64,000 nt of DNA from Flavobacterium notoginsengisoli (GCF_014207905.1 NZ_JACHLB010000001.1:310001-374000), one strand, 5' to 3'; shown: positions 1-9,401, numbered from the stretch's first letter. The notes: a model not told the origin generated them from the sequence alone. Program-made: numbers and translations.

Positions 1-1310
1 GTTTCATTCCATTGTTCTGGGATTTCATTTCCAATACTCCAAACAAAAATACTCGGGTGATTTCGGTCGCGAAGCAATTGATCTATTAAATCTTGTTTGT
101 GCCATTTGTCCCAGTCGTTTGCGTAATCGTATTTGGTTTTGTTTTGTTTCCACATATCGAAAGCTTCGTCCATAACGATGAAACCCATTTTATCGCAAAG
201 ATCCAGAAGCTCTGGTGCAGGCGGATTGTGAGAAGTTCTAATTCCGTTTACTCCCATTTCTTTCAGGATTTCTAATTGACGTTCGATAGCACGCGTATTG
301 ATAGCTGAACCTAAAGGACCTAAATCATGATGCATACAAACTCCTTTGATTTTGACTTGTTTTCCATTCAGAACAAAACCTTTGTTCAGATCAAACTTGA
401 ATTCTCTGATTCCGAAGTTGGTTTTGTATTCGTCGATGATTTTATCGTCAAGCGAAATTTGTGTAACTGCTTTGTATAATTCTGGTTTCTCAACCGACCA
501 TAAAATCGGCGTCTCAACTTCTGCGGATTGTTTTAAGGTTTGATTGGCATTGGCACCAATTGTTATATTTTGAGTAATTGATGTTACTTTTTTGTCTTCT
601 TTAAAAATTGTAGTTGTAACGGTTGCCTTTTTTTCTTCAGCATATTGATTTTTGATTGTAGTTTCAAAATTGACTGAAGCTTTTTCGGCAGTAACTTTTG
701 GAGTTGTAATATAAGTTCCCCATTGCTCTACATGAAGTTTATCTGTAGTTTCAATCCAGACATTTCTGAAAATTCCTGAACCTGAATACCAGCGTGAATT
801 AGGTTGTTTTGAATTGTCAACCTTAACAATTATTTCGTTGTTTTTATCTCCGTAATTCAAATACGGCGACATATTATATTGAAAACCAATATATCCGTTT
901 GGACGTTTTCCTAAATAATGTCCGTTTATCCAAACTTCACTATTTCTATAAACACCGTCAAAAGTAATGGAAGTAATTTTTGTACTGTCTTCAGCCGCTA
1001 CTTTGAATGTTTTTTTGTACCAGCCTAAACCGCCATTTAAAGATCCTCCGCCATATCCTGCCGGACTTTTTTCATCAAATTTCCCTTCGATGCTCCAATC
1101 GTGAGGAACGTCTAAAGTTCTCCATTTTGTTGAAGTTCCAATTGTATCTTTATCTACTAAACTATCGTTAAGATGAAAACTCCAATCTGAATTAAAAGAA
1201 ACTTTTCGGTTTACAAACGCGTCTTCTTTTTTAGTGCAGGAATTCAGAAAAAAAACTCCCGCCGTAATCGCTAGTAAACTTATGGTTTTTATGGTTTTAG
1301 TAATTTGCAT
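1..1310 (-). CDS. Glycoside hydrolase family 2 lipoprotein (beta-galactosidase-like), 3' end cut off by window
   Basis: The reading frame is open from an ATG at 1310 to the window edge, giving 436 residues without a stop. It begins with a lipoprotein signal (lipobox Cys about residue 25), followed by a GH2 sugar-binding domain (about 40-200, with DVPHDWSIEG and the GGLGWYKK region), an Ig-like domain, and the start of the TIM barrel from about residue 315 (GVCMHHDLGPLGSA, GIRTSHNPPAPELLDLCDKM). The catalytic acid/base is in SIGNE, Glu about 429; the nucleophile lies outside the window. GH2 enzymes remove beta-linked galactose, mannose or glucuronate; the substrate cannot be read here. It follows the SusC/SusD genes on the same strand, so it probably trims the imported or surface-bound glycan. 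The lipoprotein anchor places it in the periplasm or at the cell surface. Confidence 0.9.
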   Translation of the reverse strand, partial: MQITKTIKTISLLAITAGVFFLNSCTKKEDAFVNRKVSFNSDWSFHLNDSLVDKDTIGTSTKWRTLDVPHDWSIEGKFDEKSPAGYGGGSLNGGLGWYKKTFKVAAEDSTKITSITFDGVYRNSEVWINGHYLGKRPNGYIGFQYNMSPYLNYGDKNNEIIVKVDNSKQPNSRWYSGSGIFRNVWIETTDKLHVEQWGTYITTPKVTAEKASVNFETTIKNQYAEEKKATVTTTIFKEDKKVTSITQNITIGANANQTLKQSAEVETPILWSVEKPELYKAVTQISLDDKIIDEYKTNFGIREFKFDLNKGFVLNGKQVKIKGVCMHHDLGPLGSAINTRAIERQLEILKEMGVNGIRTSHNPPAPELLDLCDKMGFIVMDEAFDMWKQNKTKYDYANDWDKWHKQDLIDQLLRDRNHPSIFVWSIGNEIPEQWNE

Positions 1311-1447
1311 AGGTACTTTTTATGTTTTTGGAATTTGAAGATAGAAATAAAAATCGATTCCATTTATTTCTTCTTAAAATAATTTAAGTCTCAGTCTTAA
1401 AGCACATTAGAAACATGTTTAAAACTGAGACTTCAAAACTAACTAAC

Positions 1448-2308
1448 TTACGATTTCGGTTTGTAATGGAAAACTATTAAGCAAACTCCTTCACCGGTTC
1501 TACTCTGGTCGCGTATTACAGCCAATCTTAAAGATGTTGCCGTAAGCTCAACCACTTTTACACTAATCCAGTTGCTGCAATCTCCGTAATAATCTCCTCC
1601 GTAAAGCATTTCTACTCCACCATTAAAAACTAATTTATTATTTGCAATATCAAACGTGTATGTTCCTTTTTTGGTTGTTTGATTATTGTTAGCAATCGCT
1701 GTTTGAGTAACTGATGTATTGTAATTTCCATTTAAATCAAAATACATTTCTCCCCAATTTTTATTTGCCATAACCCAAGAGTTACTTGCATAATCTGGAA
1801 GCCAGCTCCAATTGTCTCCAGATGCAGCCGGATAATCTAAACCAGCCCATCCAACTGGATCTGTAAAATCTAAAACCCATTTCTTTCCTGCCACTCCATT
1901 AGTAAGCATTTCCCATTTAGGATTACTAAAATAAGTATCATCATTTTCTGCAATATCAACTACAACTGGCGTTGCTTCTACAGAACCTCCTCTTGTGTAA
2001 GCCGTGAAATAAATTGTGTATTTTCCAGCAAATGGAAGTGTTACTTGATCATTACTTTTATTAGAATGTCCTAATTCATTTCCTGCGGCGTCTACATATT
2101 TCCAAAACGGAATTACAGTTGGATCATCACTTTTAAGCTTTACAACATTTTTGTTTGTGGCGTCTTGCGTAACAGAAAACTTAAGTGTTTCCGGAGTCAA
2201 AGTTACAGCTGGTAGGCTTTCACGATCTTCAATTGCTTCACATGAAAATAACACTGAACTAATTGTAACAGCTGCTATTAAAATATATAGTATACGTTTC
2301 ATAATCAT
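1448..2308 (-). CDS. Surface lipoprotein in SusE/SusF position (putative glycan-binding)
   Basis: This is a 286-residue lipoprotein with lipobox Cys about residue 23 (VLFSC). Residues about 40-120 look like a PKD/Ig-type beta domain, and the rest is an aromatic-rich beta domain (WSWLPDYASNSW, NKNWGEMYFDLNGNY). Such proteins immediately downstream of SusD normally are outer-membrane glycan-binding proteins, and that is the inferred role; I do not recognise a named family. It begins 11 bp after the susD stop, so the two are in one operon. A second ATG two codons in (2302, MKRIL) is an equally good start. No catalytic motif was seen. Confidence 0.75.
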   Translation of the reverse strand: MIMKRILYILIAAVTISSVLFSCEAIEDRESLPAVTLTPETLKFSVTQDATNKNVVKLKSDDPTVIPFWKYVDAAGNELGHSNKSNDQVTLPFAGKYTIYFTAYTRGGSVEATPVVVDIAENDDTYFSNPKWEMLTNGVAGKKWVLDFTDPVGWAGLDYPAASGDNWSWLPDYASNSWVMANKNWGEMYFDLNGNYNTSVTQTAIANNNQTTKKGTYTFDIANNKLVFNGGVEMLYGGDYYGDCSNWISVKVVELTATSLRLAVIRDQSRTGEGVCLIVFHYKPKS

Positions 2309-2319
2309 TTTTCTTTAAA

Positions 2320-3909
2320 TTAATTCCAACCAGGATTTTGAGTCATAGAACCATTTGAAAGAATGATCTGCGATTGAGGCAGCGGAAACCATCCTTGAGT
2401 TTCTGTTCTAAAAGTCACATTAAACTGAGAATCTCCAGTATTGCTATCAATTGCTTGTTTTGCTACTGTCATTCCTTGTCTGATTAAGTCGAAATAACGT
2501 TGTCCTTCAAGAGCTAATTCTAATTGACGCTCTTTCATGATGTTTTCTTTCGTAGCAGTTACACGATTGGTTGTGTTTTTGAAAGCACGATCACGAACTC
2601 TGTCTAAATCTGTCTGAGCTAAACCAGCATTTCCTTCTAAATTTAATTCGGCAGCCATTAATAAAACATCTGCAAAACGGATAATAGCGTAATCCTGATA
2701 GTTATCGATTTGGAAATTTCCTCCATTTGCTTCTACAACTGCTGTTCCAGCCGCATTTGTAATCGGGCAGTATTTTTTCCAAGAATAACCTGTATACTGA
2801 CGCTGTTCTCTAGCTTGTGCATCGAAGTTTAAATTTTCGGTTGCATAATCAATAAACGAAGCTGCTTTTCTGGTATCTCCATTTTTGTATTCGCTCACTA
2901 ATTTAGGATTTACAGTTGCGCCTCCCCAACCAGTTGCATATCTTCCTATCGAACCTCCACGTGGTGCAATATTTACCTGAAAACGGTTTCCTTCATGAAG
3001 ATCCCAGTTTCCTTTTCCTGAACCATTAAAACGAACAGCCCAAACCATTTCTGTGTTGTCTTCTCCGACAAAATTTTCAAGAGAAGCCGCTAACCAAAGA
3101 TTTGCGAAATCTGCTACCAATCCGTGACCGCTGTTACTTACCACATCATTGATATAAGTAACGGCTTGTGCTTTTGTGATTACGCCTGCTAAATCTGTTT
3201 TGCCATAAACTCCAGTGTAGAATAAAAATGTTCTTGCTAAGTAAGCCTCTGCTGCCCATTTTGTAATACGTCCAAAATTTTCGTTTCCTGCTTGTGAGTA
3301 ATTATCATTACTTAAATTATCAGCAGCAAATTTTAAATCGTTTGCAATTAAAGCGTACGTAACTTCTGGCGCTTGTCTCGGTAATTCGAATTCACTTGTA
3401 GTAACAGTGTGATCTAACGGAATAATATCTCCAAACATTTTAGCTGCTGTAAAATGGAAGTGTGCTCTTAAGAAACGAGCTTCTGCCTCATAACGAGTTT
3501 TTAAAGCTGTATTGGCTCCCCAGTTTACTTTATCTAAATTTTCTAATAAAATATTAGCTCTGTAAATTCCTAGATAAGCATTTGCCCAAACATCTTTATT
3601 CATGTCTTTATCAGAAACATATAAGAAACGATCCCACTCAAGATCGGTCTGAGCATCGGAAATACCATAACCTCCAAAACAATCATCAGAAGCTTGTTCA
3701 CTAATTAACAAAGGTCCGCCGTAAGCTTCACGCTGTAAAACATCATAAATTGCTACAAGTCCTTCAAAGGCATCTGAAGGTGTTTTGTAAAAATTCTCAG
3801 TTACTTTATCTGTGTACGGTTCATTTTCTAAAAAATCTTCCGAACATGCCCCTAAAACAAGTAAGCTAGAAAGGGCAACTATTTTTATATATCTTTTCAT
3901 GGTTTTCAA
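2320..3909 (-). CDS. susD-like: SusD/RagB family nutrient-binding outer membrane lipoprotein
   Basis: The 529-residue product has a lipobox at about Cys22 (LGACSEDFLE). It carries the SusD hallmarks: an N-terminal helical TPR-like part (YRANILLENLD, ARFLRAHFHF) and the C-terminal signature ERQLELALEGQRYFDLIRQG, ending in a short NPGWN tail typical of the family. SusD sits as a lid over the SusC transporter and binds the oligosaccharide outside the cell. It begins only 3 bp after the SusC stop codon, so the two are translationally coupled. Length is normal for the family. Confidence 0.95.
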   Translation of the reverse strand: MKTMKRYIKIVALSSLLVLGACSEDFLENEPYTDKVTENFYKTPSDAFEGLVAIYDVLQREAYGGPLLISEQASDDCFGGYGISDAQTDLEWDRFLYVSDKDMNKDVWANAYLGIYRANILLENLDKVNWGANTALKTRYEAEARFLRAHFHFTAAKMFGDIIPLDHTVTTSEFELPRQAPEVTYALIANDLKFAADNLSNDNYSQAGNENFGRITKWAAEAYLARTFLFYTGVYGKTDLAGVITKAQAVTYINDVVSNSGHGLVADFANLWLAASLENFVGEDNTEMVWAVRFNGSGKGNWDLHEGNRFQVNIAPRGGSIGRYATGWGGATVNPKLVSEYKNGDTRKAASFIDYATENLNFDAQAREQRQYTGYSWKKYCPITNAAGTAVVEANGGNFQIDNYQDYAIIRFADVLLMAAELNLEGNAGLAQTDLDRVRDRAFKNTTNRVTATKENIMKERQLELALEGQRYFDLIRQGMTVAKQAIDSNTGDSQFNVTFRTETQGWFPLPQSQIILSNGSMTQNPGWN

Positions 3910-3912
3910 AAT

Positions 3913-6900
3913 TTAAAAGTTAACATTTAACCCCATCATATAAGTTCTTGGCTGTGGATAGTATCCAACATCAATTCCTTTCGCCCAAGATTGATTTACG
4001 TTTCCGAAACCAATTTCTGGATCCATTCCTTTGTATTTAGTGAATGTATAAATGTTATTTCCTGCAACGTATACTCTGAATTTACTGAAGAAGCTCAGTT
4101 TTGTTGTCAGCTTCGTTAAATCACATCCGATTGTTGCATTTTTAATTCTGAAGAAATCTGAATCTTGAATATATAAATCTGAGAATTTAGTGTAATTCCC
4201 GTTTGCATCAGTTCCGTAAGTTACTCTTGGAACTCTGTTTGAAGTTCCTTCAGTTGTCCATCTGTTTAACACATCAGTAGTGTTGTTTGTGTAAGCACGA
4301 GTATAATCGTGAATTCCAAAAACGTTTTGTCCTCCAGCAATACCGTAAGTATTAATAGTCAAATCAAACGCTTTGTATGAAATATCCAAATTGATACCGT
4401 AGTTAATATCTGGATTCGGGTCTCCAACTTGTGTTTTATCATTTGCATCGATTTTTCCATCACCATTTAAGTCCACAAAACGTACATCTCCAGGTTGCGC
4501 ATTTGGTTGAACACCTGCTGCAACTTCAGCAGCATTTTGGAAAATTCCGTCTGTTTTTAATCCGTAGAAATAACCCATTGGTTTTCCAACCTCAACACGG
4601 TTCATTTCGTCTAAACCTTGGAATAAAACGTTCGATTCTCCGTGAATGATTCCTTCGTTGTTAGCAATTCTCAACACTTCATTTTTGTTTTTAGAAAGGT
4701 TGGCGTTGATTCCGAAATTCCAATCTTTACCGATACGAGTTCTGTAACCTAAACCAATTTCAAAACCTTTATTGCTTACGTCTCCACCATTAATATAAGG
4801 CGCAGTTGCTCCAGCATAAGTCGGAATAGAAGCAAGAACCAACCAGTCTTTTGTCTTTTTATCGTAATAATCAAAAGTAAGAGTCAGTTTTTCAAACAAA
4901 GTAGCATCAAAACCTAAATCTAACTGCTCAGAAGTTTCCCATTTTAGGTTACGGTTTGCCAACTGATCTGGACTTGAACCGACTAATAAAGTTTCATCTC
5001 CAGTTCCGAAATGATATGTTTTGTCTGTTGAGTTTACCGTTGATAAGTAAGCAAATCTTCTACCAAATTGGTCGTTACCATTTTGTCCCCAGCTCGCTCT
5101 TAATTTGAAAGTATTTAAAACTTTATTTTCTTTGAAGAAAGCTTCTTTATCTAAATTCCAACCTGCAGAGAATGAAGGGAAAATAGCATATTTATTGTCT
5201 GGACCAAATTCTGATGAACCGTCACGACGAACTGTTGCAGAGAATAAATATTTGTTGTTGTAATCGTACAACAAACGCCCGAAATAAGATTGGATTGCAT
5301 AATCTTTACGATTTCCTTTTACCACATTTGATGTTGGATCTTTTGCATTATCCAAATAAGCGTGAGCAAAATCATCAAAAATTAAGTTTCTTCCTTGACC
5401 TTCCATATAATCAGAAGTATTCTTTTTAGCAGAAGTACCTACTAAAACATCGAAATTATGAGAAGAAGCTAAAGTGAATTTGTATTGAAGTGTATTCTCA
5501 AAAATCCATCCTAAAGATTTTGTAGAACTTTGTGTAACGCTCGAAACTGTATTATTATCATTTGAAGAAAGAGAATAAACTGGTCTAAAAGAACGGTAGT
5601 TACTGTCTGTCATATCAACACCAAAACTAGTTCTGAAAGTCAAGTCTTTAATAATTTTTAATTCCGCAAAAATATTACCAACATAACGATTGTTTTTTGT
5701 TTGGTTGAAGTTGTTGTAATACAAAGAACCAACTGGATTTGTAACGTCATTCGAAATAATTGAACGAGCAAAATCTCCATTTTCATCGTAAGCAGCATCA
5801 ATTGGTGCAGCATTTAAGAACGCTCTAATGGCATTATTATAAATACCATCATCAGCAATTCCGCTTGATTTTGTGTTTGAAAAAGTAAAGTTTTCTCCAA
5901 TTTTCAAATGGTCTTTAATCACTTCTGAAGTAGAGTTTACTGAAAAAGTTACACGATCGTATTGCGACTGACTTGTAGATCCTCCAATCATACCTTCTTG
6001 CCCGTAGTAAGATAAACCCGTTGCAATAGTAGATTTTTGGTCACCGCCTGTAATTAATAAAGAGTGGTTTTGTTTCATTGCACCTTCATTAAATAAATCA
6101 TTTTGCCAATCGTGATTCGGAAATGCAGCAATTTGAGCTTTAGTATATAATGGAGAATATCCAGAATTTACACGAGCTTCATTAATAATTGTGGTATATT
6201 CTTGTGTATTCATCAAATCCAGTTTTTTAGCAATCTGCTGAAAACCTGTGTATGAGTTGAAAGACACATTCATTTTACCGTCTTTTCCTTTTTTAGTTGT
6301 CACTAAAATAACTCCGTTTGCCGCTCTCGCCCCGTAGATAGAAGCTGCCGAAGCATCTTTTAAAACGTCAACCCTTTCAATAACAGATGGGTCAAGATAT
6401 CCGATTCCGTTATCTACCACAACACCATCTACAACATAAAGCGGATCACTGTTACCAGCTGTACCTGCACCACGAATATTTACCACCATATTCGCACCTG
6501 GCTGACCAGAAGATGAAGTTACTGAAACTCCAGAAGCCTGACCTTGTAAAGCATTTGTAACATCAAGACTCGCCACTTGCTGAATGTCTTTTCCTGATAC
6601 CAAAGAAGTTGCAGCTGTATTTACTTTCTTCTTTTGAGTACCGTAACCAATTACAACAATTTCTTTTAGTTCTGCAGTTTCTGGTTGTAAAACTGCGTCG
6701 ACAACTTTTTGATCGCCAACTTTAATATTTTGTGTTTTGAATCCTACGAAAGTGATTACTAAAACATCGCCTGTTTTGGCTTCCACCTTATATTTTCCAT
6801 CAAAATCGGTAACAGTACTCGATTTTGTTCCCTGTACAAGTACAGTTGCTCCTGGAACTCCAAATCCGTCTTCGGCAGAAGTGATTGTTCCACTTACAGT

Positions 6901-6999
6901 TTTAGATTCTTGTGCAAATCCAAACTGCATCATAAATACGCTAAGCAGTACCGCCATAAAATATGGAAGCCTTGTTTGGATACAATTTTTGCTTTTCAT
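3913..6999 (-). CDS. susC-like: SusC/RagA family TonB-linked outer membrane transporter
   Basis: The 1028-residue product has a signal peptide (cut near FGFAQ), a CarboxypepD_reg-like domain (about residues 33-105, SGTITSAEDGFGVPGATVLV), the linker ELKEIVVIGYGTQKKK, and a plug domain with YVVDGVVVDNG and DVLKDASAASIYGARAANGV, which is the SusC/RagA signature. The rest is a 22-strand-type beta barrel ending in aromatic Phe (GLNVNF). It imports oligosaccharides across the outer membrane using TonB energy. It is the first gene of an operon with susD, a surface lipoprotein and a GH2 enzyme, and is divergent from a pair of Nudix-fold regulators. No canonical TAnnTTTG promoter was found upstream; the control region is annotated separately. 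Confidence 0.96.
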   Translation of the reverse strand: MKSKNCIQTRLPYFMAVLLSVFMMQFGFAQESKTVSGTITSAEDGFGVPGATVLVQGTKSSTVTDFDGKYKVEAKTGDVLVITFVGFKTQNIKVGDQKVVDAVLQPETAELKEIVVIGYGTQKKKVNTAATSLVSGKDIQQVASLDVTNALQGQASGVSVTSSSGQPGANMVVNIRGAGTAGNSDPLYVVDGVVVDNGIGYLDPSVIERVDVLKDASAASIYGARAANGVILVTTKKGKDGKMNVSFNSYTGFQQIAKKLDLMNTQEYTTIINEARVNSGYSPLYTKAQIAAFPNHDWQNDLFNEGAMKQNHSLLITGGDQKSTIATGLSYYGQEGMIGGSTSQSQYDRVTFSVNSTSEVIKDHLKIGENFTFSNTKSSGIADDGIYNNAIRAFLNAAPIDAAYDENGDFARSIISNDVTNPVGSLYYNNFNQTKNNRYVGNIFAELKIIKDLTFRTSFGVDMTDSNYRSFRPVYSLSSNDNNTVSSVTQSSTKSLGWIFENTLQYKFTLASSHNFDVLVGTSAKKNTSDYMEGQGRNLIFDDFAHAYLDNAKDPTSNVVKGNRKDYAIQSYFGRLLYDYNNKYLFSATVRRDGSSEFGPDNKYAIFPSFSAGWNLDKEAFFKENKVLNTFKLRASWGQNGNDQFGRRFAYLSTVNSTDKTYHFGTGDETLLVGSSPDQLANRNLKWETSEQLDLGFDATLFEKLTLTFDYYDKKTKDWLVLASIPTYAGATAPYINGGDVSNKGFEIGLGYRTRIGKDWNFGINANLSKNKNEVLRIANNEGIIHGESNVLFQGLDEMNRVEVGKPMGYFYGLKTDGIFQNAAEVAAGVQPNAQPGDVRFVDLNGDGKIDANDKTQVGDPNPDINYGINLDISYKAFDLTINTYGIAGGQNVFGIHDYTRAYTNNTTDVLNRWTTEGTSNRVPRVTYGTDANGNYTKFSDLYIQDSDFFRIKNATIGCDLTKLTTKLSFFSKFRVYVAGNNIYTFTKYKGMDPEIGFGNVNQSWAKGIDVGYYPQPRTYMMGLNVNF

Positions 7000-7545
7000 A
7001 ATAAGAAATGATTAAGTTTAAGTTATAGTTAGTAAACCTTCCCCTAAGCCAAATCCGGAAAAAACTTCCCAAGCAGGTCATGCCAAAAATGAGGGCCTGA
7101 ATCTCATTTCCAACATTTAGTACTTGCAGACTATAAGTATTAAAATCGATTCGAAAATCAATTTCTAAAAAAACAATTGTGGTAAGTTTAAGTTAAGTTG
7201 TAGCTTTGCTTTTTTTACTTATGGTCAATTTGAATTTATCTTATGGTAAATTTGACTACAAGTGTAAAACAAATTTTCTATATTAACAAAATATTAGGGT
7301 TAATTTTTTTCAATTCTAATAATTCCCATTTCATTTTTATGAATGCTGTAAAATTTGAATTAGATTTGAAATAAAAAATATAGAAAAAACAACGTTTTAT
7401 AAAATTGACAATCAGTTACTTAAGAATCAATCTAATTAAGAGTGTTTTTTTCAGACTTTTTTAACCTATTGATTATCAATTTTTTGTTCCGTTAAAAAAA
7501 ATATAAAGCTTTTAAGAAGCTTCTTAATCATTTTATTTATTTAAT
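7000..7545. promoter_or_regulatory. Divergent control region between susC operon and Nudix-type regulator genes
   Basis: This stretch of 546 bases holds no gene. It must contain the promoters of the susC operon (leftward) and of the regulator (rightward). Visible candidates for protein binding are a direct repeat, TTATGGTCAATTTGA at 7219-7233 and TTATGGTAAATTTGA at 7241-7255 (14 of 15 bases the same, period 22 bp), and a perfect 13-bp palindrome ATTGATTATCAAT at 7468-7480. A 22-bp period places both repeats on the same DNA face. The operator assignment is inference. Confidence 0.5.
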
Positions 7546-7566
7546 TTGTCAAAATTTATCTCGAGT

Positions 7567-8283
7567 ATGATTGAAAATGTAGACGACAAACCTGCACCAA
7601 AAAATGAACACAGCGCCATGAATGCTATCACGATTGACTGCGTTATTTTTGGTTTTGATCAGGGAAGTTTAGAGGTACTTTTGGTACAGCATGGCGAGGG
7701 TATCAGTAAAGGAAAATGGGGTCTGCCGGGAGGATGGATTTATAAAAAAGAAAGTACAGATGCCGCTGCCCATCGTTTGTTGAACGAACTTACAGGTCTT
7801 GATAATATTTATCTAGAACAATTGAAAGCTTTTGGTGATCCAGACCGTTTTCCGCTGCGACGTGTTATTACAATTGGATATTATGCCTTAGTAAAAAGAG
7901 AAGATTACAATATTAAAGCAGGTTTTACAGCTTCAGATGCACAGTGGTACAAAATCAACGAAATTCCGAATTTGATTTACGATCATAATGAAATTTTAGA
8001 TTATAGCATAAAACATCTTAGAAGCAAAGTCCGCCAAACACCGATTGGATTTAATTTATTGCCCGAAAAATTTACACTCTTACAACTCATGCAGCTGTAC
8101 GAAGAAATTTTAGGAATCGATATGGACAAACCTAACTTTAGAAGAAAGATTCTTCACATGAAATTATTGGTTGCTTTAGACGAAAAACAGCAAGATGTAT
8201 CGCATAGAGCCGCTCAATTGTACAAATTTGATCCAGAGATTTATACCAAATTAACCGAAAAAGGATTCAATTTCGAATTTTGA
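7567..8283 (+). CDS. Nudix-fold transcriptional regulator (NrtR/AraR-like), copy 1
   Basis: An N-terminal Nudix-fold domain (about residues 18-150) is followed by a winged-helix region containing GFNLLPEKFTLLQLMQLYEE and NFRRKILHMKLL. The Nudix box is degenerate: the Gx5Ex7 part is present (GWIYKKES) but the catalytic REUxEE reads RLLNEL, so two Glu are lost and hydrolysis is unlikely. Bacteroidota use this architecture for sugar-responsive regulators; AraR of Bacteroides thetaiotaomicron is the known example, responding to arabinose. The position beside a SusCD operon suggests it controls that operon. ATG 7567 is chosen; a TTG at 7546 would add seven residues. A close paralogue follows directly. 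Confidence 0.85.
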   Translation: MIENVDDKPAPKNEHSAMNAITIDCVIFGFDQGSLEVLLVQHGEGISKGKWGLPGGWIYKKESTDAAAHRLLNELTGLDNIYLEQLKAFGDPDRFPLRRVITIGYYALVKREDYNIKAGFTASDAQWYKINEIPNLIYDHNEILDYSIKHLRSKVRQTPIGFNLLPEKFTLLQLMQLYEEILGIDMDKPNFRRKILHMKLLVALDEKQQDVSHRAAQLYKFDPEIYTKLTEKGFNFEF

Positions 8284-8340
8284 TTTTTTATCTAAAATGA
8301 ATAAAAAAACGCCCTTTGGTTTAAACTAAAAAAACATTTT

Positions 8341-8475
8341 AACACATAGAAACATAGATTTTGTATTGAAAAAAGAAATCAAAAGAAACCAGTTTCCACA
8401 CATAGCAAAACTATGTGCATTTAAATTAGTGAAACGCCTTTTTTAAATTTTATAAAAACTATGTTTCTATGTGTT
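8341..8475. repeat. Intergenic inverted-repeat element with internal hairpin
   Basis: A perfect 17-bp inverted repeat, AACACATAGAAACATAG at 8341-8357 and its reverse complement at 8459-8475, encloses about 100 bp. Inside lies a second, smaller hairpin with the same core word: CACATAG at 8399-8405 and CTATGTG at 8411-8417 around a CAAAA loop. It fills the gap between the two paralogous regulator genes. The nested layout looks like a small non-coding palindromic (REP or MITE-like) element; there is no coding capacity. Confidence 0.7.
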
Positions 8476-8538
8476 GAAAATAATTAAACCCAACCGGCCA
8501 AAAACATTAATTTTTGTAATTCGAAACAACACATTACA

Positions 8539-9240
8539 TTGACAGAAATAACTACTAACAACCACAAACCAGCCGTAGACGGAATCACGATTGACTGTGT
8601 TTTCTTCGGATTTAACAAAGAGAGTCTCGAAGTTCTCTTGGTTCAGCACGCTCAAGGCGAAAGTAAAGGCAAATGGGGACTTCTCGGAGGGTGGCTTCAG
8701 CATGATGAAAGTGCCGATGATGCTGCACAACGTATTTTGCATGAACTTACTGGTCTTGAAGACATTTATTTAGAGCAATTAAAAGCCTTTACAAATCCGA
8801 AACGTGTGTTAGAAAGACGTGTGGTTACAATTGGTTATTACACATTAGTCAACCGAGAAGATTATAATATCAAAGCGAGTTTAAAAGTTATAGAAGCAAA
8901 ATGGTATAAGATCAACGAAATTCCAGAATTGATTTTTGATCATAACGAGATTTTAGATTTCAGTTTATTGCAATTGAGAAACAGAGTTCGTCAAGCTCCA
9001 ATTGGCTTTAACCTTCTTCCAGAAAAATTTACTTTATTACAGTTAATGCATTTGTACGAAGAAATTTTGGGAATCGAATTGGACAAATCCAACTTTAGAC
9101 GAAAGATTCTGCACATGAAACTTTTGACGGCATTGGATGAAAAGCAACAAGACGTTTCGCACAGAGCAGCCAAACTTTATAAATTTGATGATGAGATGTA
9201 CAAAAAATTAACTGAAAAAGGGTTTAATTTTGAATATTAA
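8539..9240 (+). CDS. Nudix-fold transcriptional regulator (NrtR/AraR-like), copy 2, TTG start
   Basis: The 233-residue product is a close paralogue of the gene just upstream, collinear over its whole length; the C-terminal winged-helix part (GFNLLPEKFTLLQLMHLYEE, SNFRRKILHMKLL, DEKQQDVSHRAA) is almost identical. Its Nudix box is degenerate in the same way (RILHEL in place of REUxEE), so it too should be a sensor and not a hydrolase. The start must be TTG at 8539: the frame is closed upstream by TAA at 8485 with no ATG after it, and the first internal ATG is far inside the domain. Two regulators of this type in tandem suggest two related ligands or a heteromeric switch. Confidence 0.83.
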   Translation: MTEITTNNHKPAVDGITIDCVFFGFNKESLEVLLVQHAQGESKGKWGLLGGWLQHDESADDAAQRILHELTGLEDIYLEQLKAFTNPKRVLERRVVTIGYYTLVNREDYNIKASLKVIEAKWYKINEIPELIFDHNEILDFSLLQLRNRVRQAPIGFNLLPEKFTLLQLMHLYEEILGIELDKSNFRRKILHMKLLTALDEKQQDVSHRAAKLYKFDDEMYKKLTEKGFNFEY

Positions 9241-9305
9241 CACCAATTTTAATTCACATCTTTCAAGTATCTGAGATCAGCATTCCAGAATCCAAAACTT
9301 TGCGC

Positions 9306-9325
9306 TATCTTTGCGCCTTAATAAC
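9306..9325 (+). promoter_or_regulatory. lepA promoter/leader (TATCTTTG)
   Basis: The -7 box TATCTTTG (9306-9313) matches the Bacteroidota TAnnTTTG consensus and is followed by CGCCTTAATAAC. The same word, TTTGCRCCTTAATAAC, recurs in front of thiL at 17535-17550. No good -33 TTG was found at the usual spacing. Confidence 0.5.
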
Positions 9326-9401
9326 ACGCTTTAAAGCAATTGTTTTAGTGTGAATTATTCCCAAAAAAGACTTAAATCGATTAGAGAACCGATATATTAA
9401 A

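Noticed and set aside
8467..8742. 91-residue minus-strand frame
   Set aside because: It overlaps the well-supported second Nudix-fold gene and has no conserved features.
7567..9240. Annotation of the two Nudix-fold proteins as active hydrolases
   Set aside because: The catalytic Glu residues of REUxEE are replaced (RLLNEL, RILHEL) and a winged-helix C-terminal region is present, so a regulator is more likely.
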